Of a stretch of DNA of 64,000 bases, positions 52,252 to 62,721 are shown in pieces. The stretch spans positions 10,489,201 to 10,553,200 of the forward strand of contig OX621257.1 in the NCBI GenBank assembly GCA_951640165.1, in the 5' to 3' direction. Each line of letters begins with the position of its first letter. The stretch's first letter is position 1. The position numbers were made by a program, and so were the translations under genes. The notes below the pieces were generated by a model. It ran no database searches and was not told the origin of the DNA. It saw only the letters and a program-made list of their open reading frames with translations. The DNA comes from Pseudoips prasinana (lineage: Eukaryota; Arthropoda; Insecta; Lepidoptera; Nolidae).

Positions 52252-52480
52252 TTTCATCATCATCATCATATCAGCCGAAAGACGTCCACTGCTGCACAAA
52301 GGCCTCACCCAAGGATCTCCACAATAGCCGGTCCTACGCTGCCCGCATCCAGCGGCTTCCCGCGACCCGCACAAGATCGTCGGTCCACTTTGTAGGGGGC
52401 CTGCCCACGCTGCGTCTTCTGGTTCGTGGTCGCCACTCGAGAACCTTTCTGCCCCATCGGCCGTCAGTTCTTCATTTAGT
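52252..52480 (-). pseudogene. RTE-B LINE ORF2 C-terminus
   Basis: Minus strand reads GRWGRKVLEWRPRTRRRSVG, PPTKWTDDLVRVAGSRWMRA, one TAG, then DRLLWRSLGEAFVQQWTSFG, a stop and an (ATG)n tail. This is the conserved end of RTE-type ORF2, downstream of the RT. One in-frame stop, 5'-truncated. The 102-codon frame in another phase is spurious. Confidence 0.85.
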
Positions 52481-52639
52481 AATATTAAATATCTTTGTCC
52501 TGATAAAGATAAGAACTTTAATTGGAAACAGCACATTAACAAATTGAGGGCACACATACGTAAACTAATACCTGTTTTTTAAGTTTTTTAAGTTGTGAAA
52601 ATTTATAGACAACAACATAAACAAAACTGTCTATCAAAC

Positions 52640-52950
52640 TTTATGCCGTATGAGAGAAGTAGGGTACAGCGGTGATTCCCTCAAAGAGCAGCCCGACTGG
52701 GGAAGTACCTCCACCTTACAGAAGACATTCCTTAATAATAATATGAATCATTTTCATGTTGTGTTTCTGCGTGTGAGTAAGGTTGCCAGAGCTCATTGGG
52801 GTGGGGGAGGGTCAGCAAAACTTGTTTGCTGACTCTTAAAGGCCAGCAACGCACCCGCGACTCCTCTGGTGTTGCGAGTGACCATGGGCTGTGGTGATCA
52901 GGTGACCCACTAGCTCGTTTGTCACACTCTGTTATAAAAAAAAATCTATA
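52640..52950 (+). mobile_element. LINE-Z 3' end
   Basis: CCACCTTACAGAAGACATTC, CATGTTGTGTTTCTGCGTGT, GGTTGCCAGAGCTCATTGGG, TTGTTTGCTGACTCTTAAAG, GCCAGCAACGCACCCGCGAC and an A-run at 52937. It includes the end of the coding part also seen at 26884-27176. Confidence 0.7.
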
Positions 52951-53113
52951 GCTACATAATTATGGTATCTCAGCATGGTGGGAAATAGATAAAGTAGGTA
53001 TTCAAATTAAAGCTGAAAGAGCTTAGAGATAATTTAATAAAAATAATAATATTTGAACATTTCAGACAATCTTGACAGACCTAGGATTCCACAGGCAGAG
53101 AACCATTGAAATA

Positions 53114-54275
53114 CAGGATGGCCGAGGAGTTGAAACGCAAAAGGTAATGGCCCATTTAGTATGAAAAATATACCTACGGCGTACAGAAATGAAATATGGG
53201 GGAAATCAAAGACAAATGATACTTTTCAATGGTAAGTGGTGCATTACTGTGGCCGATGGGGCTCATGAAATAAAATATAATACATTGTATTATTGCGCGA
53301 CCGCAACAAAGCTCGGGTGAGACCGAGACAGCAATATACGTGTTATTTATTATCTGACCGAACGAGTTTGCTATATAAGTGTCATGATGATATTTTTATT
53401 TAACAAAACAATGGCAAAGTAAGTCTGCTTGTTTCATTTTCAAGTCTAAACTACTGAACCGATTTTGGTTAAATTGCTTGCCCCGTAGAGATATACATGT
53501 AAAGAATGAGTGTTTGTTTAATACCTTAGGTGCATAGATTAAGAAAATACATTATTCAATTATTTTTTATCTATCATGTCATGTCAAATTCCTATGAAGA
53601 GACAAAAAAATATATCTTATATACATATTAGATTTGTAGACGGACATAGTAAACTTTTTATCCCAGTGACATATTTCCATGGGATAAAATAATTTAGAGA
53701 CGGGCGAAACCGCTGGTGCAGCTAATTATTATCCAATTTTGATCGGTCTACTGCAAGATCTCTCCATTGAATAATTTTTTTCTTTTTACATATAATGAAC
53801 AGTGGGTTATGCCTGCATTATTTGCCATCATTTTCGTTTTTGTACAAAAACATTTTTGAACCGGGTCGGATTATGGGCCATGACCACTAGATACTTTATG
53901 ATGAGGAGTATCCGAATCACCCCCATGTATATTCTACGATTTTACGTTTATTTGATACTTTGAAAATTTATGAGGCCTGAACTTCAACCCTAATTCGAAA
54001 GATTTTATTCGAAAGTTCAACTTTCGAATAAATTCTGAGTCAGTTCTGCAATGATAAGATCAACCATACGTTTAAGGGTGTTAGGGTAAACTATGCTTAT
54101 TAGTTATCACAAAAAAACTGAGCCAAAAATGTTCAACAGAACGATAAAAATATCGAAAACTGAATTTAGGTGAAATTTACGAAAAAAATAATTAAAAAAA
54201 TATTTCTCGAAAACTACGCAAAATCGTAAAACATACATAATTTTGCGTTTGAACGTCAACTCCTCGGCCAGCTTA
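53114..54275. mobile_element. TA-flanked TIR element, 1.16 kb, related to the 27240 MITE
   Basis: Left CAGGATGGCCGAGGAGTTGA(AACGCAAAA); right reverse complement TAAGCTGGCCGAGGAGTTGA(CGTTCAAACGCAAAA); TA at 53112-53113 and 54276-54277. 53885-54275 is homologous to the 27240-27655 element. 53130-53880 is different and includes a Helitron-like end (GGCGAAACCGCTGGTGCAGC near 53705). No transposase. Confidence 0.7.
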
Positions 54276-54840
54276 TATAGGCATCAAAAAACGACCCGAT
54301 TATTCAGTTCAGTGTACAAAATGAACGTTTGTGAAGATAATCGATCCGTTCCCAAGATTCTGCCATTTTTAGCAACTTTCTTATTACTAATTTCGGTTTC
54401 CATCAGACGAAATGATTCTCCCAATCTTCGTTAGCCAGGTCGTTCCGGAGATGTGCCCGTTCAATATCCGGGCAAGACGGTTATCCGGTCGTTTTGAGAA
54501 GCCATTGCTGGATACGTCAAGTGAGTATAACTACATAGATACGTCAGCTTTGCTTAAATTTGGTGTCAGGGTTTTGGGAGACGTTTCGTAAGCGTATTTT
54601 TATCTTAAACTCAGTTGCAAAAAACACATTCTACTAGTGGTATAGTTGATTGAACTTGCATTTTAGATAAATCACAAAATATATCTCCTGACTTATTTTG
54701 GCACAATCGTAGTTTAAATAAAACTTGATATAAAAGTTTTATTCAACTATTTTTATTTATTTCAACTATGATTCTGCCGAAAAAGTCAGGCGATATTTTT
54801 TTGTGATTCTTTTTAATTTGTTATTGATAGTAAATAATAA
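54276..54840. other. unassigned stretch
   Basis: The frame 54243-54434 starts inside the TIR and has a hydrophobic run FLATFLLLISVSI, but no family or good context. ATAAAAGTTTTATTC and similar AT-rich motifs only. Confidence 0.3.
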
Positions 54841-55167
54841 TAATATCCAGAGACATTATTCACACGCGGCCATCTGATCCCAATTTAAGCAGAGCTTGTA
54901 CTATGGAAATCAGATGACTGATATTCTATACGATATTCTACTTTTCTTTTGTAACACATTTTTTTTATATCAGAGGGCAACAAACGAGCTAGTGGGTCAC
55001 CTGATGGTAAGTGATCACCGCCGCCCATGGACACTCGCGACACCAGAGTCAGACACAGGACAAACAGACATGTTCATGCACATAAATATCAGTCCTGGGT
55101 GGGAATCGAACCCACGACTTGCGGTGTGAAAGGCAAGCATTTACCAACCACGCCAACTGGCTCGTCT
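54841..55167 (-). mobile_element. SINE-A interrupted by a LINE-Z tail
   Basis: Left: AATTTAAGCAGAGCTTGTAC and TACTTTTCTTTTGTAA. Right: CAGACACAGGACAAACAGAC, B box in reverse GGGTGGGAATCGAACCCACG, head end CAACCACGCCAACTGGCTCG. The SINE segment ATACATACTTATATAGATAA is replaced by the LINE piece. Confidence 0.85.
54962..55045 (-). mobile_element. LINE-Z tail inside SINE-A
   Basis: T-run, ATATCAGAGGGCAACAAACG, TGGGTCACCTGATGGTAAGT, CACCGCCGCCCATGGACACT and CGACACCAGAG. About 85 bp, 5'-truncated. Target duplication not found. Confidence 0.8.
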
Positions 55168-55425
55168 AATAGTTAGCTCGGGCGCGTTCACTACTTCACT
55201 GGACAATAAAGGCAAGTGGAAGCTCAAGCCATCAAACAAATAATAATCAGTGCCAGAGCACCTCGGCTTCGGGCGGTTACTGACTAGAAGGTGCATGAAA
55301 GTGTCGGTTCGTAGGGACGTTTTGTACAACGTTCTACTATAATACGCAAAGCCGGGTGCTCATCTGATTGAGGATTGAAGGAGCTATGTCAACGATACAA
55401 ATTCAATTTAAGGGTTATAGAAGGC
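55168..55425. other. unassigned stretch
   Basis: TCAAGCCATCAAACAAATAA with GCCAGAGCACCTCG resembles TCAAGCCATCGAACAAGATA with CGTGCCAGAAG near 60712; an old shared repeat is possible. Confidence 0.3.
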
Positions 55426-55580
55426 AATGGAGTTGAAAGATTCTTGAGTGGCGAACCGGAAGCCGCAGCGTGGGCCCCCTACAAGATGGACCGATGATCT
55501 TGTGAGGCTACCACAAGACCACCAATTGTGGAGACTTTTAGGGACCTCCCTCCAGCAGTAGTATTCCGGATGATATAATG
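55426..55580 (+). mobile_element. RTE-B tail, diverged
   Basis: GATTCTTGAGTGGCGAACCG, GCGTGGGCCCCCTACAAGAT, GGACCGATGATCTTGTGAGG, AATTGTGGAGACTTTTAGGG, CCAGCAGTAGTATTCCGG and GATGATATAATGATG. Confidence 0.7.
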
Positions 55581-55944
55581 ATGTAGGCAATGGAAGTAAC
55601 GCCGCGTTTGCATTCATACTATTTTGGCCTTGGCCGGCGTAGTACATGCCACATAGATTGTTGTACAACAAGAAATCGATTACTTATGGCAATTTCTGTT
55701 AAATTTTTGTAAAGGATCCCTAAAAATAAAATATGGTGACAGACCAATATGTCTTAAAGTAGTCTTAACTTTGACTTAATAGTCCTATAAAGCTCCTGAG
55801 TAATGCAATATGGTGGCGTGAGCAGATCCGAATGGACTTAGTATATATTGTTTATTATTATTGAAAATACAAATAATAAATAAGTTTAATTTCTGAAATG
55901 CATTAAAAATGTTATATTTTATCAAATACTTTATGAATATAATT

Positions 55945-56095
55945 TTTTCCCAAGTTGTGTATTAAGTTATTGTCAAAGAGATTATGTTTAAGTTTAATTA
56001 TCGAAATTTATAGTTGTAGCTTCATATATTTTACTACATATTGTCTGAATGGTTCTGCCGATATTAAGTAGTAGGTACAAATCGTAACTGGTGTA
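55945..56095 (-). repeat. repeat Q/R, R part fragment
   Basis: TGTGTATTAAGTTATTGTCA, AGAGATTATGTTTAAGTTTAATTA, TTTACTACATATTGTCTGAA and GGTTCTGCCGATATTAAG match 56870-56990 in reverse. Confidence 0.65.
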
Positions 56096-56103
56096 ATTGA
56101 ATT

Positions 56104-56370
56104 TGTTCAAATAGCTATTTCATATAAAAATGTAATTGCAAAGGCTTCTATATTAATATTCTTTAAAATAGAACTTACTATTGTGTAAAGGTATTCTTTA
56201 CACAATAGTAAGTTCTATTTTAAAGAATATTAATATAGAGGCCTTTGCAATTAAAATAGAACTTACTATTGTGTAAAGGTATTCTTTACACAATAGTAAG
56301 TTCTATTTTAAAGAATATTAATATAGAGGCCTTTGCAATTACATTTTTATATGAAATAGCTATTTGAACA
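56104..56370. repeat. nested palindrome with 88-bp internal duplication
   Basis: Outer arms 56104-56190 and 56284-56370 are near-perfect inverses (TGTTCAAATAGCTATTTCAT ... ATGAAATAGCTATTTGAACA). Inner hairpin AAAATAGAACTTACTATTGT...GTATT...CTATTTT occurs at 56165-56221 and 56253-56309, step 88. The weaker AACTGGTGTAATT (56089) / AATTACACCAGTT (56445) extends it. Confidence 0.9.
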
Positions 56371-56699
56371 CAATCCGCCTGGGGGTACCAGCTTTAAAAC
56401 GAATGAGAAATACTACTCTTGTTTCATCACGCTGATCACTTTTGTAATTACACCAGTTAGCAGCAAGAGCCAGATTGTTAGAAGACTAATTACACCAGTA
56501 GTGACAAGGGCCAGATCTTTACAGGACTAATCAAGCTTATCCCGGCATTTACCGGATCTTTATAAAATCGAATTGCACTTTACCGGATAGTTATCTGCGC
56601 CCAAATGCGGCACTATTCACGTTTATAAGATTTCTATAGGACTAAAAAAAGACATGCTTCTAGGATAGTTACAGGATTAAATTTTGCTGCTTGGGTGTC
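56371..56699. other. unassigned stretch with short direct repeats
   Basis: AATTACACCAGTTAGCAGCAAGAGCCAGAT at 56445 recurs as AATTACACCAGTAGTGACAAGGGCCAGAT at 56488. No gene. Confidence 0.45.
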
Positions 56700-56775
56700 A
56701 ACACCGGTTTCGGTTTGTGGTCGCCGCTTGAGTACTTTTTGGCCCAACGGTTATCGGTTCTGCGAGCTATGTTTA
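56700..56775 (-). mobile_element. RTE-B fragment
   Basis: CGGTTTGTGGTCGCCGCTTG, AGTACTTTTTGGCCCAACGG and TATCGGTTCTGCGAGC correspond to the GRWGRKVLEWR region of RTE-B in reverse. Confidence 0.6.
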
Positions 56776-56821
56776 TACTAGAATATCGGTCTTTATAACT
56801 TTGTTGAATGGACAATTATAA

Positions 56822-57175
56822 TCCAAATCACAAGGTCCGCCATAATAAAAATATTGAATTTGTACCTACTACTTAATAAAGGCAGAACCATTCAGGCAAT
56901 ATGTAGTAAAATATATGAAGCTACAACTATAGATTTCGATAATTAAACTTAAACATAACCTCTTTGACAATAACTTAATACAAGCTATCTTGATATAATT
57001 ACTATTATAATGTAATGTAAAAATACATGTTATAAATGTTCTCATACAATCCGTGTACCTAAATATCTATGTAACTAGAAATAATTATGGATACTTAATT
57101 ATATTACTACAAACATGTTTTGACAATTTACAAGCGCTTTTTTAAAGACTACGTGAGTAAAAACATTTTTGTTAT
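56822..57175 (+). repeat. repeat Q/R, R part
   Basis: CACAAGGTCCGCCATAATAA, GCAGAACCATTCAGGCAATA, CATACAATCCGTGTACCTAA, ACAAGCGCTTTTTTAAAGAC and end GAGTAAAAACATTTTTG. The Q part is missing. Confidence 0.65.
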
Positions 57176-58064
57176 TTTTTTATTATTATTTATTTAATGC
57201 AAAATACTCGACAAGTGTAAACTATACATAAATAAAAATAACTGAAAACCATATTCTACTTAAATAAATTGAAACAGTTTTCTCTATTTCTGTAGACGTA
57301 CTTAATGCGGAAATCAGCTTTTACCAAAATTGGCTCTTTGCAGTTCCATTGCGGTCGCCTGATAGGATTTGCTCGTACACTAGCTGAAGTGTACTAAAAT
57401 TCTTAAGTTATGATGCGTAAAATTTGGTTCCAAAATCGTATTTTAACGACTTCGTGCTCAGAATCGTGCATGGCTTGTAAAGTTTTACAGCCTACGGTAT
57501 TGAGACACGTAGTGTGAATATTAGGGCAAAAAATACAAAAGATTTTCAAACGGGTAACAATATTATTATAGCTGTTTTAGGGTTCCGTGCAAGAATACAC
57601 AGTCCAAGGATACACAGTGCCCTTTTTCTGTCATTCAAATATTTGTATGTTACGAATCTCAAGTTCAAAAAAGAAATAAAATCGAATTGATAATAACTTT
57701 TGGTATATAATTTGACACTATAATTAATAGAAAATAGTAGTTTTCTCATATTTCACTCTTTTTTACTATTTTAATAACTTGTCACACATTTTAAACTCAC
57801 ACTCGTATTTCAATAACCCTTGTTGGGTTATTAAAATATGAGTGTGAGTTTATCTAAACTCATAATTAGTACTTTATCTAAACTCATAATTATAAATGTA
57901 AAAAGTCGTTAAGAAAACAACGAATTATTGTATATATATAAAAAAATAATAAATCGTATGAATTTCGTAACAAAACTTCTCATAAATCGATTAAAGATCG
58001 ATCTTCAACAAAGTATATGAAACATATATGTACCTATATAATTTCGTATAATATAACTAGATGA
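57176..58064. other. unassigned stretch with one long palindrome
   Basis: 57792-57819 (TAAACTCACACTCGTATTTC...) pairs with 57824-57852 (...ATATGAGTGTGAGTTTA). TATCTAAACTCATAATTAG then recurs directly after it. TTAGGGTTCCGTGCAAG at 57578 is a scrap of the AGGGTTCCGT repeat. Confidence 0.6.
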
Positions 58065-58280
58065 CTGCGTCGTTGGTCTAACGCTAGCGTGTTCTTTCGC
58101 AGATATTGAGCGTACAAGTCCCGGGTTGGAGCAAAAAAATATTGTGAGATTTTGTTGTCCCATAAGGTCATGGAATAGAAAGTGCCATGTGTTTGCGCAC
58201 ACCCTTGTGAATTATAATATATTCCTTGCATATGCAAAGATGACTAAACTCCATTAAGTCGGGCCGCCATGACCAAAATT
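58065..58280 (+). mobile_element. SINE-C with large internal deletion
   Basis: Head GCGTCGTTGGTCTAACGCTA, then AAGTCCCGGGTTGGAGC, then straight to AAGGTCATGGAATAGAAAGT, CACACCCTTGTGAATTATAA and GGCCGCCATGACCAAAATTA. Confidence 0.8.
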
Positions 58281-58853
58281 AAACTCCAAATTAATTTGAA
58301 ACAATAGACAAAGAAATATCCATAATTATTAATATTTGTTAATTGCTTAAATAACAAGAACATATTAATATTGTCTTTGATGTCTATAGTCTTAGACAAT
58401 AGAACTCCAATGGTCGTATTTCAAACAAGTGCGATCTCCAGTGTAAACAAATACGTAACATAAATATTTTTACCTTACACGATTAATTGCTTTAATATGA
58501 AGACTCGCTTGTCCACTCTATGCCTACAAACCATATTGTCATTTTTTTTAACCTAAAAAGGAGAGGAACTTAATGCCTATAGAAAATCGTTGCTGTTAAA
58601 AATATCCTAGAAATACGACCACTATGTCGAACAGCAACAAGAAGCTGCATCAAGTAAACAAGCCGATTTCCTACTAGAAACTATTCCATCCAATGAAGGC
58701 ACATATGGACCGGAATAGGTGAAGACAAATGATTCGATCGGGAGCAGCCATTAACTACAATTATCACTAATGAGGGGCAGGCTAAACAGAGAGAAGCTAT
58801 TAGACAACAATAATACACAGAAATACTCTTTCCTTGACCAGTTATCACGATAA
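58281..58853. other. unassigned stretch
   Basis: No element ends or gene recognised. Confidence 0.4.
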
Positions 58854-59715
58854 TCTATATATATAAGACAGTCGTGTTAGTTACACCACTTATAACTCAA
58901 GAACGGGTGGAGCAATTTAAATGATTTTTGTGTTTTTGGATATATCTTAGTCAGGAATAGGATATAGGATAATAAGTAATAAAATATAGTAATATAATTA
59001 TTAAAAACAACATTCAAATACATAGATATTAATTGCATCGAAATGAAATAAAAACTGTCAAGATCGACAATACAGACTGTAGAGTTTTTAGAATAATCTA
59101 TTATCGCTTTCTGTCAGTATATAGGCTATCGTGAAATTGTCTCTGGTTTGTTTTATTAATAGGTTACTGGTTAATTTATTTGTTTAGTGCGAATGTTGTT
59201 GAAATATTATTTACGGAGTATTATTTAAAAAGAAAGACGCGGAATAATATTTCCCAACGAAGCAGTAATGCAATTAAGCTAGCTAAGTTCATAAATAAGA
59301 GGATTCGATATTACAGAATATTTGTTAGTATTTAAAATTGGTGATGATGGTAGGAGAAATAATACATAAAAATCTTCTAAATAACCTGAAGATAATAATC
59401 GCAGATAGAATATAATACAAGACTTATGTCACCATAGAAATATGAAAAAAATAAATTATAAAATACACGATGTAATCAAAAGATTGACGACAGGTTTACA
59501 AGTAAAAAAATTACACTCATTCAAAACATCGGAAGAATTTACGTCGTTAAAGATATATGTGTGGTGATGGCGAAGAAAATCTTCACCCCATCACGGGCGG
59601 GACTCGGGAATAATTTTATAGTAAATTTACAATAAACCTGCATAGTGGCAGCCTTTTTAGATTCCCGGTTATATTTCTATTTGTGTGGCAGGACGACGTT
59701 TGCCGGGACAGCTAG
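58854..59715 (+). mobile_element. Helitron-like element, family H4, 862 bp
   Basis: Starts TCTATATATATAAGACAGTC after A. Ends GGCAGGACGACGTTTGCCGG GACAGCTAG before T, where GGCA...TGCC can form the terminal hairpin. The 5' part TATAACTCAAGAACGGGTGG is typical of such elements. No Rep/helicase frame inside. Confidence 0.65.
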
Positions 59716-59749
59716 TATACATATAAACGAAACCGAGTGAGACAGAAAT

Positions 59750-60222
59750 TTTAGGTTAAGTTGTAAAGGTTTGGTTAAGCTGAAAATGAACATGGATAAG
59801 ACGAAAATCATGTCTAACGTCCATGTTGAAGGTTGGAGACTCCGCACTCGAAGTTGTAGAGAACTAAATTTACCTAGGATAGACCATCCAACTAGGTAGG
59901 TCCAACTTCGAGGAATCGTAGAATCCAAGTCAACTGGGCAGCTTTAGGGAAGCTACGTAACATCTTCTCATTCAAAATACCGCAGTGTCTCAAGTCGAAA
60001 GTCTTCGACCAGTGTGTGTTGTCAGTGATGACATACGGAACAGAGACGTGGTTGCACACTATGGGCCTTATTAGAAGGCTCAAGGTCACCCGAAGAGCAA
60101 TGGAGAGGGCTATGCTCAGAGTTTGATGCGAATAGCGCATGACCGGCAATTGTGGAGATCTTTGGGGGAGGCCTTTGTGCAGCTGTGGACGACTTACGGA
60201 TGATTTGATGATGATGATGTAA
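59750..60222 (+). pseudogene. RTE-B LINE ORF2 remnant with internal deletion
   Basis: Reads VKLKMNMDKTKIMSNVHVEG, then frameshifted VNWAALGKLRNIFSFKIPQC, KVFDQCVLSVMTYGTETWLH and IRRLKVTRRAMERAMLRV, then a jump to RQLWRSLGEAFVQLWT and ATGATGATG. This is the RT thumb and post-RT region; the stretch between MLRV and the C-terminal block (about 60 codons) is gone. Confidence 0.85.
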
Positions 60223-60337
60223 AAGTTTAATACTCACTCAATGTAAAGTATTAAAAAAAAACCAGAACGAATAAATAAGATATAATTAGCTTTATTACCT
60301 TGTTAATGTTTTTGAAACCCGAATATAATATTAATTT

Positions 60338-60649
60338 CTAGCTGTGCCTCGCGGTTTTACCCGCACTTAACTTTATACATTATAGCTTATATATTAATTC
60401 AGGGTAGCAGCTAACTCCATACCAAATTTTATTAAAATCGCTCTTGCCGTTTAGTCATGAAGAAGTAACAAACATACACACTCACAAACTTTCGCCTTTA
60501 TAATATTAGAAGAATAGCCTATGTGTTATTGAGATATATACCCTATATTACTATAAACTTTCATCAACTTCGGTTCGGTAGATTTTGCTTGAAAGAGTAA
60601 CAAAAATCTATACATCCATACATAACTATTATGATATTAGTAGGATTAA
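60338..60649 (-). mobile_element. two joined Helitron-like elements, family H1
   Basis: 60338-60513: CTAG end, CTGTGCCTCGCGGTTTTACC, start TTCTAATATTATAAAGGCG. 60514-60649: a second copy without its 3' hairpin, from AGCCTATGTGTTATTGAGAT to ATATTAGTAGGA. The paired arrangement mirrors 28075-28405. Confidence 0.75.
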
Positions 60650-60800
60650 TATGATGCTTAGAGCCGCAGGTGGCTCTTACTGCTTCACCGGAGATATATG
60701 CGAGTAAAATTTCAAGCCATCGAACAAGATAAAAACTAAGTAACGCGTGCCAGAAGTAAATCTCGTTAGTGTTAAACTCCGACACGGAACCAACACTTAG

Positions 60801-60915
60801 AGCCGATTTCACCGTTGAAATTAAACGCGATCAATTGATGCTAAACTCAGTTCAGCGTCCTGTAGCTGAGTTTAGCGTCCATTTATTGCGTTCAATTTTA
60901 ACGGTGAAACCGGCT
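60801..60915. mobile_element. foldback MITE, 50-bp arms
   Basis: AGCCGATTTCACCGTTGAAA ... CTAAACTCAG and CTGAGTTTAG ... TTAACGGTGAAACCGGCT. 115 bp in all, spacer 15 bp. The 79-codon frame across it is not a gene. Confidence 0.85.
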
Positions 60916-61800
60916 GTTAGACGAATACTAACTGATAGATTGATGAACACTGTTGAACACAACAAACCGAGATGGTGGGTGGAGCCATTTGAATATATAC
61001 AGCTTTAAAAAAATATTGTCCTTAGTATTATTTATTAAGTTTTGGATAGGAATTCTTATTAAATTTATCCATATTATTATTTTATTTTTATTTTATAGTA
61101 TATTACTCATTTAATATTCTTTATTAATAATATCTACTATCAGTAATTATATTAAAGACTGCCTTCGATCTAGATTTCGCACAATTGGTGAATAATATCT
61201 TGTACTATACTTATTTTTTGATTTACGAGTATATTGGCACCTCCGTCCGAGTGTTACATACACGGTTGCCAACTGAAAATCAACGTTAGGTGCCCCATCT
61301 AGCTTATGCTGAGACGGTGACTTTTGTTTAATTTTGCTATCTTTTATGTTCAAGTGTGTATGTATTTTATCGTTGTAATTTTCATTCCTGTTATTCTTTG
61401 TTGAATAAATTTATTTTTAAGATGAAGTACAAATAACCAAGAAAAGAAACATTTTTTTAAACTTATGTTTCTAACAGCCTCTGTTTCTGAACACTGTAAC
61501 ATTTGAAACATTAAAATAATTCATTGTATTAATAATTTATTTTTCCAAAGCGTTTTCATATGATTAACTTTTATAGCATTTACCACGAATTAATTCCTTT
61601 GATGTTCTTTTTCGTTCTTTGACTTAATTCGATTCTTAATTTTCCTTATTTGGCTATCTTTATCCTTATAAAAGAAAACACCGGCGTAAAAGATACCGCA
61701 GGGTTCTGTACAGACGTTAAATTCTGGGCACAGAGCACATTCAGATACGGATTGATTAGAAACGATAGTCACACAAAATCATATGTGGTTCATATTTAAT
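60916..61800. other. unassigned stretch
   Basis: 61255-61330 (minus: CACCGTCTCAGCATAAGCTA GATGGGGCACC ... GGCAACCGTG) resembles a common lepidopteran repeat, class unknown. No gene. Confidence 0.3.
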
Positions 61801-62180
61801 CTAACGCTACGTCCTAGGTGGGCGGTTCAAAGCGAACGCGAATATGAAGCGGTGACACACGAAGTCAATGCGATGCAGTGGCTATGTCCTACGTGCACGC
61901 GAATCGTCTCGCGCAGCCGACACTGACGCCCAAAAACACGACGGCACCGCATCCTGTTCGCGTGAAAATATCAAGCCAACTGATCGCGTTCGCTTCATTT
62001 CGCACCCCACGCGCGTTTTTTCTCGTTCAGTCAATTCATTAGGTTTTGACTATTTGTTGATTCGCGCCGCGCCGCACCGCTTTGCGGTCGCGTCTAGATC
62101 GCTCACGCAGGACGTCGTACCATGGAAAATGGTAGAACAACTGCCGATCATAAATCGTTTTTGCTTAGGTTGGTACTGAC
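61801..62180 (+). other. GC-rich block with 103-codon frame
   Basis: CpG-rich text from GCTACGTCCTAGGTGGGCGG to CACGCAGGACGTCGTACC, with a 103-codon frame at 61868-62179 and another ATG in good context at 62122 (ACCATGG) opening a short frame MENGRTTADHKSFLL. It lies 120 bp before the Transib-like relic and may be that element's leader. No motif in either frame. Confidence 0.3.
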
Positions 62181-62296
62181 GCACTAGAATTTTTTTTAAT
62201 AGTATTAGTGTGGAAATTTAGTATAATGTAGTAATTTTGCCTGAATTAAGTTTGGATATGTTTTTTTAAATACTACAAAGTGTCAATTCAAAAAAA

Positions 62297-62721
62297 TGAA
62301 GCGACAAGAGCTAGAAAACAAAACTCTAGTTCAACAACGTTTTCGTGAGGAGCTAGGATTGATCATCGACAAACCACGACAAGTAAGTGGTAATACCAAT
62401 GACGGTAATACTGCTAGAAGATTTTTTACAATGCAGAATGTTCTGCTAAAATCACAGGAGTGAATATAAATGTAATTAAACAGCGTTACATAATTTTACA
62501 AGCGCTTTCATCTGGTATAGTGGTAAATGCTGAAAAGTTTAGCAATTATGCCATGGAAACTGCCAGAATCTATGTCAACAATAATGATTAGGTACTACAT
62601 GCCATCTTTAGTACATAAAATTTTTATTCGTGGTGAAAGTATCCTTAAGCATTTTGCTGTGCTTCCTGTTGGTCAACTTTCCTGCAATAAGGATTATAAA
62701 ATATTTCGGCTACATCATTAA
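62297..62721 (+). pseudogene. transposase C-terminal relic, Transib/RAG1-like
   Basis: Three frames give a collinear protein: VQQRFREELGLIIDKP then NTNDGNTARRFF (62297-62460); CSAKITGVNINVIKQRY, ILQALSSGIVVNAEKFSNYA and METARIYV (62441-62591); YYMPSLVHKIFIRGESILKH and VLPVGQLS, then NKDYKIFRLHH (62590-62721). The order NGN.ARRF, then HK.L.H...I, then GN/RNK..R.FR is that of Transib and RAG1 cores. The segment between LS and NKDYK, which holds the last catalytic acid in that family, is deleted. Confidence 0.5.

Noticed and set aside
60769..61008. 79-codon frame
   Set aside because: It runs through a foldback MITE whose arms it translates.
61868..62179. 103-codon frame as a host gene
   Set aside because: GC-rich block with few stops by composition; no motif. 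More likely part of the adjacent transposon relic, though not proven.
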